Shown here piece by piece: positions 34,651 through 43,680 of a stretch of DNA of 64,000 nucleotides. Under the pieces are notes generated by a model that had not been told where the DNA came from, searched no databases, and was given only the letters and a program-made list of their open reading frames with translations. Origin of the DNA: Zychaea mexicana (lineage: Eukaryota; Mucoromycota; Mucoromycetes; Mucorales; Lichtheimiaceae); NCBI RefSeq assembly GCF_025766255.1, contig NW_026516713.1:1-64000 (forward strand). The letters are read 5' to 3'. Within the stretch, counting starts at the first letter, position 1; the number at the start of each line of letters is the position of its first letter. The position numbers and the translations under genes were made by a program.

Positions 34651-37213
34651 TTACTCATCCTTATCCGTTGTTGAGCTATCGTTATTAGTGGCGTTATCAT
34701 TATGCGAGGTCACCCAGTTTGGAACGAGTCGAACAGCATCCTCCGGGCTCTGTTTGTGTCCCATTAAAAAACCTTGCAAATGCGCCATACTGAATTGCAT
34801 GTCAGGTACTTGAGCAGCAAAGGAGGTTGCCAGTGCATGCGAGCGATCCGGTGTCAAAGAAGGATAGAACTTTTGGAACAGTTCATAAGCTTGATTTTGG
34901 GTGGCGTTGCCAAAGTGAACGCGAACATCAATGCGGCCTATGAATGCGAGCCAACGCATATTAGGTTTTTTTGTGTTCGGAGTATGTAGAAGCGGGGAAA
35001 AAGATGATCTTCTCTTCTTTTGTCCTACCTGGTCTTATCAGGGCGGCGTCAAGCTTTTCAATATGGCTACACAAAGCGAGAAAAGAAAACAGTTGAGTTT
35101 TGTTCCGCAACAACGCGCACGGTAACAAAAGAACCGAGCCTTCTTACTTTGTAGTCATACATAATATCCGTCCTTCTTGGGCTGCCACACCATCAATGGC
35201 ATTGAGCAATCCTAGGTTGTCCAGTATGTGTTGGTTACTCCCGGCCTTTTATAGTAAACATAGGGCATCCTTTTGGATTATGTAATCGCGGTCTAACCTG
35301 AAAACGTGATATTGTTCGTTGTGCTGCCTTCGCCCTTTGTCCGCTGGACGAACGCCGCATCCACATCCTCAATCAGCAGAATACACCTGCTAGGTGTTTC
35401 TGTCACCAGTTCTCCCAACGTGTCATCTGTCAAACTCTTGTTGCTGAGGTTCACAACATAAATATTCTATCGAGATCCCACTATTAGATCTCTTTTTTCT
35501 CCTTTCAAAGCTTCGGAAACCACCTGTCCTCTTCTATGCTTCATAAACCTTACCAATCCGAGCTCGCCCTTTTCGATGAATTCCCGGAGCGCCAAAAACA
35601 TTTGTTGAGTCGTCTTTACATTCATGCTGTCTGGTTCATCTATCTTCCTCTTACTCTCCCAACAAACTTACTGCGAGCGAATACACAAAACTTGTTTTGC
35701 CTAAGTATGTATACAGTTAGCGAGCGGGGTACGCGAGTCGCACATGTCCGACCGTTTACCGGAAGCCTTTTCCCATTTCCACCATTTATCCAGGCAATCT
35801 ACCTGATCCAGGGGTGCCGTATAGTAAATAGCCACGTCGATAAGGTATACCACGATCACTATACCACTGTTCTGATCCAAGAAACTCTTCGGCATCCACC
35901 ACCAGATCTGACTTGACGTTGGTTGGAATAACAATAGTGCTGAGCGGGCGTTTTGGTCGCGAACGTGTCCTCCTCCAAGCCCCATATTGATCTATACAAT
36001 ATGCATAGGTGGATATGCAGAGTTACTTTTAATATATGCACAAGAGATCATGATGTATACTGCTAGACAATCCCCGTTTTTCCTTGCTCACCAGCTGCAT
36101 AAACGACCGTACGACTAAGATCGCGCGCGATAAACTGCCTCTGCGCATCCAAAACCAGCTGCTCCAACAAACTTCGCGATCTACCCAAAGTGCTGATTTG
36201 TATTCTCTCTAACGCCGCATTGTTGGCTGTAGCTGCAGCAGCTGCAGATGACGGCTGAGGGCGCTCGCGACTAAGCCAAAGTAGCCGATTCTTGTACATA
36301 AAGACGTGTATGCCTATATATAGATGATTTAAAGTTGATCAGGCCACACATACGAGCGCGCATCTTCGATGTCCAGCCTGATGGAAAGGGGGTAGAGAAG
36401 GAAAGGGGTACCTGGAGCAGGTAGAAAGTAGACAGGAGGGAGCTTGCTTGCATCGAGACCTTCGCCGATCAGCCTTTGTCCTGCGCGGGTGATGGTCGTC
36501 GACACAGAAAAGCGCGACGCGTTTTGCGAATATGGTTGGTCGTTCAGCCAGTTGAGGATCCAACTAATACGTAATATTTCACATGATTTCTCGCTGTCAG
36601 TAGCACGAAGAACAGAAAAGAGATAACAACCAACGCTCCAGATCGTGCGAATCCCAAAGGGTGATCAAGCCCAGGGGGCTGCTCTTACTAGAGTGCTCAC
36701 CTGTACGATTCGTCACGACTATCAAAGTCCACAGCTGCAACGGTCTGTTTCTTGAGATATTCCAGAAAGAAGCCTCCAAAGTAGCGGAACCCAGCAACCG
36801 CGCCTGCATAATCAAGAATGAGTCACTTGTACTAGCATGCACTGTAGCGATAATAGTGTACAGTAATAAAGAATGGGTATCATGTATTACCGCCAATTAC
36901 AGCCAACTGAAGACCACCAGTGGCGAGTCTGTATTATGAGCAATGATCAGAGAGAGAGAGTGTGTGTGTGTGTGATATCCCCGTGATGAGCAAGTTACCA
37001 CGCGACCATGTCCCAAAAAAGCAACCAGAAGAACAAAAAAAAACCTTACTCTCCCATTCCGAGCTTGTCGGCGATCGTTGCGATGAATCCACCCAACGAT
37101 CCTGCAGTTGCCGGATCCGTTGGCACAGGTGGTGGTGGCAGTCCTGAGAAGGCTCGCATCTGTCTCCGAGTCAGCAAGGACACGTACGTAGGGCCTAGGA
37201 GTGCTGACGGCAT
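34651..37213 (-). CDS. BCS1: BCS1-like mitochondrial AAA ATPase
   Basis: Bcs1 is the inner-membrane AAA ATPase that translocates the folded Rieske protein for complex III assembly. Numerous exons. N-terminal exon MPSALLGPTYVSLLTRRQMR..., then a membrane segment (LATGGLQLAVIG), the BCS1 N-domain (FRYFGGFFLEYLKKQTVAAV, WILNWLNDQPYSQNASRFSV), WRRTRSRPKRPLSTIVIP, then QWYSDRGIPYRRGYLLYG leading into Walker A GTPGSGKTS split by an intron. A 15-base microexon (GELGL, 35554-35568) joins to NIYVVNLSNKSLTDDTLGEL and Walker B ILLIEDVDAAF, then LLNAIDGVAAQEGRILCMTT and ALIRPGRIDVRVHFG. Yeast BCS1 has exactly this order. Frame continuity through all joins supports an intact gene. Its N-terminal region is longer than yeast's, and the exact start is less certain. 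Confidence 0.88.
35554..35568 (-). other. 15-base microexon of the BCS1-like gene
   Basis: Between ...SFVYSLA and NIYVVNLSNKS the family needs GEL-type residues. The 15 bases encode GELGL, bounded by AAAAG acceptor and GTAAGG donor, phase 0 on both sides. Yeast BCS1 has GELDY at this place. Confidence 0.78.
36949..36974. repeat. (AG)6(TG)7 compound microsatellite
   Basis: Dinucleotide repeats inside the first intron of the BCS1-like gene. Confidence 0.85.
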
Positions 37214-38224
37214 AGTAGGTCGACACTGTATAGCTTGCAGCAAAAAGGGTTTCTTGCTGTTTTCGGGAGGGCCATGCTTTTACAGCACGCTTTTTTCTCA
37301 ACGCTAAAAATCTCCGCCGTCTCTGCGTGCTCGCGCCAAGTTGGTTCGCAAATGAAACTTGTGTGCGTGCTGCTGCTGCTGCGAATCCAAGCTTCGCGAA
37401 ATTGCCATAAAGAACTATTTTTGAATCGGAGTCGCGTTGCGCGGTGGGGCAAACGAGGAACAATAGATTGTCCAAATTTTGACAAGCTCGTCCTTATCGG
37501 TTTGGCTGATTTGCTATGTCGTGCACAGCATGTGCGCAAGGGAGGAAGAGAGAGAGAGAGAGAGGAAATGTGGAGAACTGACCTTCTCTGGGAGGACGGA
37601 AAGTGGAAGAGGAGGTCTGGGTCAAGTCCGGCTAAAACAAAGAAGTAGGGGTGCATTATTTGGATAAACGTTAAGCCAGCTCATCCGTCGGACCATCAGA
37701 AGATTTCGTGGCCCTTTTGCATGGCCCTGTTACGCCTCTTCCTGGCCCGCCGGAAAATGGATATTGGTGCTTGGTAATCCCCAAACTTTGAACACGCTGG
37801 TTCTGCCGCCTGCTGCTGCCACACCCACAGCCAGACTGCGGCTCTTTGGCTGTGGCCGGTCATGCCAAGGAATAGGAGGAGGTGGTGGAGGGTGTCGCGA
37901 AAGAGCAGGCGGCTTCTTCCTGCGAGGCCATTTGGTAGGGCCGTGAGCGTGTTATCTTTTATCAGCTGCTATGACGTTGTGTGTGGAGTAAGTAATAAAA
38001 AAAATTTATCGCATTTCACATGGCGCAAACCGAATTGTGCTTTGCGGCTGTGTGACCTCAGAGTCTTTTCAAAGCCCGCATATAAAGCTTCAACCAGTAC
38101 ATATGCTGGGGGTTGACTTTATTTACTTTTTTTTCCTTCTCTTCCAACTTCTTCCAACCCCCCCTCTCTTCTTCTTTTGCTCTTCCCGGGTCTTTGTCTG
38201 TTTGGCAGAGCTTCCACATACAAC
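37214..38224. promoter_or_regulatory. Divergent promoter region, BCS1-like / aconitase
   Basis: About 1 kb between two divergent mitochondrial-protein genes. A TATAAA lies at 38081-38086, 139 bases before the aconitase start, followed by a long pyrimidine-rich tract (about 38127-38205), a pattern common upstream of highly expressed fungal genes. An (AG)9 tract is at 37547-37564. Open frames here are GC-rich chance readings. Confidence 0.6.
37547..37564. repeat. (AG)9 microsatellite
   Basis: Nine AG units in the BCS1/aconitase intergenic region. Confidence 0.85.
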
Positions 38225-41029
38225 ATGCTGTCTTCTAACACCTTCATGCGGGCCGCCAAGGTAACTAACGATTCTTAGCTAAAGTCATCTAGCTGTAGAC
38301 CCAGCGCCAGATGCGGAAGCGGAACCATCAGGACTGAAAACGCGTCTGTTCTTCTTTTCATGTAGTCGGTTTCCCCCGCCATCAAATCCATCCCCTCGCG
38401 TACCTACGCTCAGGCTGCTGGCACTTGGGCCGCCCAGAAGGTCCCCATGTCCGTCCTCGAGCAGGACAAGTTCGTCAACTACCAGAGAATCGAGGACAAC
38501 CTTCAGATCGTCCGTAGAAGGCAAGTGTGACAGTTCCCTCTCTTTCGTGATCATCGGGTCTATCAATGTGCGCAGAGAGAAAGGTTCAGAACACGACAGA
38601 AAGAATAACTGTGATATCATCGTCACCGCTTATAGATTGAACCGTCCTTTGACCCTTTCTGAAAAGGTCGTCTATGGCCATTTGGATGATGCTGAGAACC
38701 AGGACATTGTTCGTGGCCAGTCCTACCTCAAGCTTCGTCCTGACCGTGTTGCTTGCCAGGATGCCACTGCCCAGATGGCCTTGCTTCAGTTCATGTCTGC
38801 CGGTCTCCCCAGCGTTGCCGTCCCCACCACCGTCCACTGTGATCACTTGATCCAGGCCCAAAAGAGCGGTGTCCCCGATTTGGCCCGCGCCATTGACATC
38901 AACAAGGAAGTCTACGACTTCTTGGCCACTGCCTCTGCCAAGTACGACATTGGTTTCTGGAAGCCAGGCTCTGGTATTATCCATCAGATCATCTTGGAAA
39001 ACTATGCTTTCCCCGGTGGTCTTATGATCGGTACTGATTCGCACACTCCTAACGCTGGTGGTCTCGGTATGGTTGCCATTGGTGTTGGTGGTGCTGATGC
39101 CGTCGATGTCATGGCTGACATTCCTTGGGAATTGAAGTGCCCCAAGGTCATTGGTGTCAACCTCCACGGTAAGATGAACGGCTGGACCTCGGCCAAGGAT
39201 ATCATCTTGAAGGTTGCTGGTATCTTGACCGTCAAGGGTGGTACTGGTGCCATTGTCGAGTACACTGGTGCTGGTGTCGATACCCTCTCCTGCACTGGTA
39301 TGGGTACTATCTGGTAAGCTGGTTTTCGTTTTGTGTGAGATTAGTCACGATCGCTAAATGAGTACGCCACATTAACGCCTTATGCCATCAACCCCTTTTT
39401 TTTCTATCGCTCCATCTTCTACTCCTTGTGTTAATTAGTAACATGGGTGCTGAGGTAACGTACAGATTCGCCTCTGTGTAATCATCAAGTGTAGCTGCAT
39501 GCATGATGCGCGTAATACTAAATTACGTATCCGATTGTTTACGTGTTTTATAGATTGGTGCCACCACCTCCATGTTCCCCTTCAACGCCCGCATGGCTGA
39601 ATACCTCCGTGCTACCAACCGTGGTAACATTGCCCAGTATGCCGAGCAGTTCGCTCCCAACTTGCGCGCCGATGAGGGTGCTCAATACGACGAAATGATC
39701 GATATCGACCTTGACAAGCTCGAGCCCCACATCAACGGTCCCTTCACCCCTGATTTGGCCACTCCCTTGTCCAAGTTCAAGGAAACCGCTATCAAGAACG
39801 ACTGGCCCCTTGAATTGAAGGTCGGTTTGATCGGTTCCTGCACCAACTCTTCGTACGAAGACATGGCCCGCTCTGCCTCGCTCTTCGAGCAAGCCTCTGA
39901 GCACGGTTTGAAGTGCAAGTCCAAGTACACTGTCACTCCTGGTTCCGAGCAGATTCGTGCCACCATCGAGCGTGACGGTATCATGGACATAATGACCAAC
40001 GCCGGCGGTGTTGTTCTTGCTAACGCTTGTGGTCCTTGCATTGGTCAATGGGACCGTCAGGATATCAAGAAGGGTGAGAAGAACTCCATCATCACCTCGT
40101 ACAACCGTAACTTCACTGGCCGTAACGACGCCAACCCCGCCACCCACGCTTTCGTCGCTTCCCCTGAAATCGTCACTGCCTTGTCCATTGCCGGTGACAT
40201 GGGCTTCAACCCCATGACCGACTCCTTGACTGGTGCCGATGGCAAGCCCTTCAAGTTGAACCCTCCTACTGGTGACTCTTTGCCCACCAACGGTTACGAT
40301 GCCGGTGAGAACACCTTCCAGGCTCCTCCCGCCGACCGCAGCCAGGTCAACGTTGCCGTCGATCCTAAATCCAACCGTCTCCAGCTCTTGAAGCCTTTCG
40401 AAAAGTGGAACGGCGAGGACATCAAGGAAATCCCTATCCTTATCAAGGTCAAGGGCAAGTGTACCACCGATCACATCTCCATGGCCGGTCCCTGGCTCAA
40501 GTACCGTGGCCATTTGGACAACATCTCCAACAACATGTTGATTGGTGCTATCAACATCGTCAACGGTGAGGCTAACAGCATCAAGAACGTCTTCACTGGC
40601 GAGTTCGGTGGTGTTCCTGACGTTGCTCGTGACTACAAGGCCCGTGGTGTCAAGTGGGTTGTCATTGGTGACGAAAACTACGGTGAAGGTTCGTCCCGTG
40701 AACACGCTGCCTTGGAGCCCCGTTACCTCAACGGTGCTGCCATCATCACCAAGTCGTTCGCTCGTATCCACGAAACCAACTTGAAGAAGCAGGGTATGCT
40801 TCCTTTGACCTTCGCTAACCCCGCTGACTACGACTTGATCGATCCCACCGACAATGTCGACATCCTTGGTTTGACCGACTTCCAGGAAGGCAAGCCCTTG
40901 ACCATGCGTCTCCACAAGACTGATGGCAAGACCCAGGATATCACCTTGAACCACACCTTCAACCCTGGCCAGATCGCCTGGTTCAAGGCTGGTTCTGCCC
41001 TCAACCTCATGCGTGAGAAGACCGCCTAA
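38225..41029 (+). CDS. ACO1: Aconitate hydratase, mitochondrial
   Basis: [4Fe-4S] enzyme isomerising citrate to isocitrate in the TCA cycle. Exons: 38225-38260 ([12 protein letters not shown], presequence start), 38368-38520, a large exon to about 39314, a 16-base microexon 39439-39454, and 39554-41029. The second intron needs a GC donor (AG|GCAAGT at 38520/38521) to give [20 protein letters not shown], matching the family. Cluster ligands are in [10 protein letters not shown] and [10 protein letters not shown]; other landmarks are [29 protein letters not shown] and [19 protein letters not shown]. Coding sequence is strongly GC-ending and codon-biased compared with neighbours, indicating high expression. 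Ends [11 protein letters not shown] 527-codon antisense open frame over the last exons is a codon-bias shadow. Confidence 0.96.
39439..39454 (+). other. 16-base microexon of aconitase
   Basis: After ATCTG at the end of the preceding exon, the bases TAACATGGGTGCTGAG flanked by TTAATTAG and GTAACG give TIC-NMGAE and lead to [11 protein letters not shown] in the next exon, exactly the conserved aconitase segment. Confidence 0.88.
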
Positions 41030-41328
41030 ATCACTGGTATCTCCTTCTCTCACCCTTTCCAAATTCCATCTTTTTAAAAAAAGAAACTCATCACCTTCCC
41101 ATATGTAAAATAAAAAAGTTGTAATTAGCATTTTTCACACACTAAGAGAATTAAAAACAAAGTTTTGCTCTTCTAATATCATATGGTGGACTGTTGGAAT
41201 ATGGTGTGGTGAATAAGGAAGATCTGTTTGATTATGCTACGGAAGTTGGTTATTTGACGTAAAGAGGTACATATTGGTGGTCTACTAGTGGTGTTATCTA
41301 CAATAATTTTTTGGCGCGAGAAGGATAA

Positions 41329-42245
41329 CTAGCGGTATATGGGAGGTCGGTTGTTTTTGTTCCTATGCAATCTCAAAACGAGCCAATCCACAGCGTCTCG
41401 GACGCCTTCTCTATTTCCGATGTAATTATCTTATCAAGCACTATTGTTTTTACGAGCGTTTTTGGCTAAACAAACAAACAAACACTTCCTTACCCTTTTA
41501 AAGCACTGACAGGCAGTACTCGCGAATCACGTGCACCAAGCTTTACAGCAATCTTGTTAAACACCTCTTTGATTTCCTCCACACGCAACGCTCCAGAGAC
41601 ATCTTGCTTATTTGCAAGCATCAGAATGGGCACGCCTTCAACTTCTTCATTGGTAATCATCTTTTCTTTAGGCAAAAATCAGAGTATTCGTTACTTTCTT
41701 CTGTCTGATTCCCTCGTATCGAGCACACGGACAAAAGAAATTCTTACCAAACGTGTCCTTGCATTCTTCTAGCCGCTTGCTATCGGTTGAATCCACGACA
41801 AATACGATCCCATGACACTCTGTATAATAACGTTCCCAAATCGACTGGAGATCCCGTTGTCCTCCCAGATCCCAAAAGTTGATGCGCGATGATTTGATAT
41901 CCACTCTGCCAACTAATGGTAATCAACAATTCCGTCAAACGTTCAACAAGGACGATTTCAAGATTGAATTCAAGGAAAGATACTATACTGTTTAAGCCGA
42001 CAGTAGGTGCAATCTTTTCAGGTGCAAGACCAGCTACACCCAAAAAAGTTGATTTTATGCGTTCCAGCAAAGTCTAATGTTTATTTAATGTTTATTAGAA
42101 TGTGCGAATGTGCGTGTAAAGGATGACAAGCCCTGATTAAGAAGGGCATTACCGTTTTTCCTGCATTGTCCAGACCAATAATGAGAACATAGTATTCTTC
42201 TTTACGAGTAATGTGTTGGTATAATCCCCTTAGTAACGTATACAT
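41329..42245 (-). CDS. ADP-ribosylation-factor-related GTPase, ARFRP1/Arl3-like
   Basis: Golgi small GTPase (human ARFRP1, yeast Arl3), which recruits Arl1 and golgins to the trans-Golgi. Five exons: MYTLLRGLYQHITRKEEYYV with P-loop GLDNAGKT; TLLERIKSTFLGVAGLAPEK with the switch I APTVGLN; IGRVDIKSSRINFWDLGGQR (WDLGGQ G3) with ERYYTECHGIVFVVDSTDSK; a G4 exon ILMLANKQDVSGAL to PVSALKG; and a last exon EGVRDAVDWLVLRLHRNKNN ending at 41329. ARFRP1 proteins start MYTLL and lack the Gly2 myristoylation site of Arf, which fits. The Tyr-Thr-Glu-Cys-His-Gly block is family-typical. Divergent spacing to the transposon island is about 1 kb. Confidence 0.92.
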
Positions 42246-42584
42246 TATAAGCAGGAAAAGAAGAGAAGCGGCGCTCTATGGTAAGGCACCTGGTTAGCCA
42301 ATGATAATTAATGTCGCTAGCTGGGCAAAAATCTTTATTCAACAATCCATTTCTTATCCTTATTTACTCTATAACCAAACATGAGCGCACCCTTTTTATA
42401 TAAAGAAGGCCAAGGAATGTCGTTGATGAGCTTGGCAATCCTGAACTAATAGACTACAGTGTTGATAAACAACATTTCGTCGTGGAATCAGTTACATTTC
42501 ATTCTGAGTATATGCAAAGGCAAAAACAAACCGATGGATTAGATAAGCAAGGTAATGGTGAAGACAAGCGTATGAAAGAAGTAG

Positions 42585-42800
42585 CTGGAAAAATGTGAAT
42601 ATGCTGGATACACTGCTCAAGATAATGGTCGCTTCTTCAAGTTGGAAGTCGACAAGTGTTCGAGCGCAAATGCTGCAGCAAAACAGCTGGAGATCAATTT
42701 TCATACTACACAGAGATGGGTTAAGCGATATCTACTATTATATAGAGGAGAAACCATTAAGTGGGATATGGGAAACGGGTTGGAAAATGCATATCATTGG
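42585..42800 (+). pseudogene. Tc1/mariner-like transposase N-terminal remnant
   Basis: The plus frame reads CEYAGYTAQDNGRFFKLEVD, then NAAAKQLEINFHTTQRWVKR. An Ala-Ala-Lys-x-Leu helix followed by Thr-x-Gln-Arg-Trp-Val-Lys is the helix-turn-helix found at the N-terminus of Tc1-like transposases common in Mucoromycota genomes. Stops occur directly upstream (the frame is broken near 42584) and the catalytic DDE part is absent, so it is a dead fragment. Family assignment is by motif memory only. Confidence 0.55.
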
Positions 42801-43056
42801 CTTATCAGCAACCTGAAAGGGGGTGATGTGGTGAGCCATATTAATACACTGCTTAAGATATCAACAATAAGATATTCGGTTAAACATTATAGCACACACA
42901 TATGATTCACCTTTCAAAGATGTGACCAATTAACATAGCGACTTCAAGAGAAGTTCTGATATGTCCTCGATCCATCCTCTATCACATACGTTATCCACTA
43001 GTCGGATGAATTGATATCGCCGTCTCAGAGCACTCGCAGCGATGCTTGTAACAAAA

Positions 43057-43212
43057 CTTGTAAATTGAGGACGTAAAATCCTTGTAGTACTACAACACCG
43101 AACTTTCGCAATGGTTATTATTGTAATTTACAAGCTCACAGATTTCCTGTTAACTTTACCAGCTTCCATTGTAAAATTTACAAGTCCTCTATTTAACAGC
43201 TGGATTTACAAG
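43057..43212. repeat. Cluster of four ATTTACAAG motifs
   Basis: ATTTACAAG occurs at 43126-43134, 43176-43184 and 43204-43212, and inverted as CTTGTAAAT at 43057-43065. The bases around them also partly match (GAGGAC beside two copies). May be the eroded end of another mobile element. Confidence 0.5.
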
Positions 43213-43227
43213 AACCGTTGTGAGAAC

Positions 43228-43330
43228 GGGAACGGCTATTTGCACCACCCCACCTGCACCACCCCTCGGGTAGTGACTAGCTTTTCGGAGGTGAAGTGGC
43301 ATGGCGGGTGGTGAGAAACGATGAAGGGTG
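43228..43330 (+). repeat. Left terminal inverted repeat of the MULE
   Basis: Begins GGGAACGGCTATTTGCACC and includes a CACC-rich stretch; matches the reverse complement of 47105-47207 with a single mismatch at 43296. Confidence 0.92.
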
Positions 43331-43680
43331 GTGAGAGGAGGCATGTATTTCAATGAAATCTTTATAATGGGTCTATCTGTTATTGTTCAAGGTAACTAGA
43401 CTACTCGTTAACTGTCAGTAAAGTACCGGTTTTTCTAAAGTGATATTCGATTTTCTTATAATCAAAGTGCTGCAATAGTACGATTACAGCAAGACCATAA
43501 CTATTGTATTATGGGTGCTTACATAATATATCATGTTTTCATGGTCTGATTGATAATTAGTACACTTCTTTGACGCTATTTTCTTTTTGCTTACATTATT
43601 CGATTACACATCTTGTAGCAATATTTCTGTTTGCGAGCTGATTGTTTGACGTTTTTAAAGTAAGAGAGAAGGGAAGAGGT

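Larger units (their letters stand above)
42246..43227. other. Intergenic with transposon debris
   Basis: About 980 bp that includes the promoter of the ARFRP1-like gene, a Tc1-like transposase remnant (about 42585-42800) and, just outside the left end of the Mutator-like element, four copies of a 9-base motif. Confidence 0.55.

Noticed and set aside
38586..39167. 193-codon antisense open frame in aconitase
   Set aside because: Shadow of the same highly biased coding exon.
39548..41131. 527-codon open frame antisense to aconitase
   Set aside because: It mirrors the strongly codon-biased aconitase exon; its composition (Gly/Val/Asp-rich, no domain) is that of a shadow frame.
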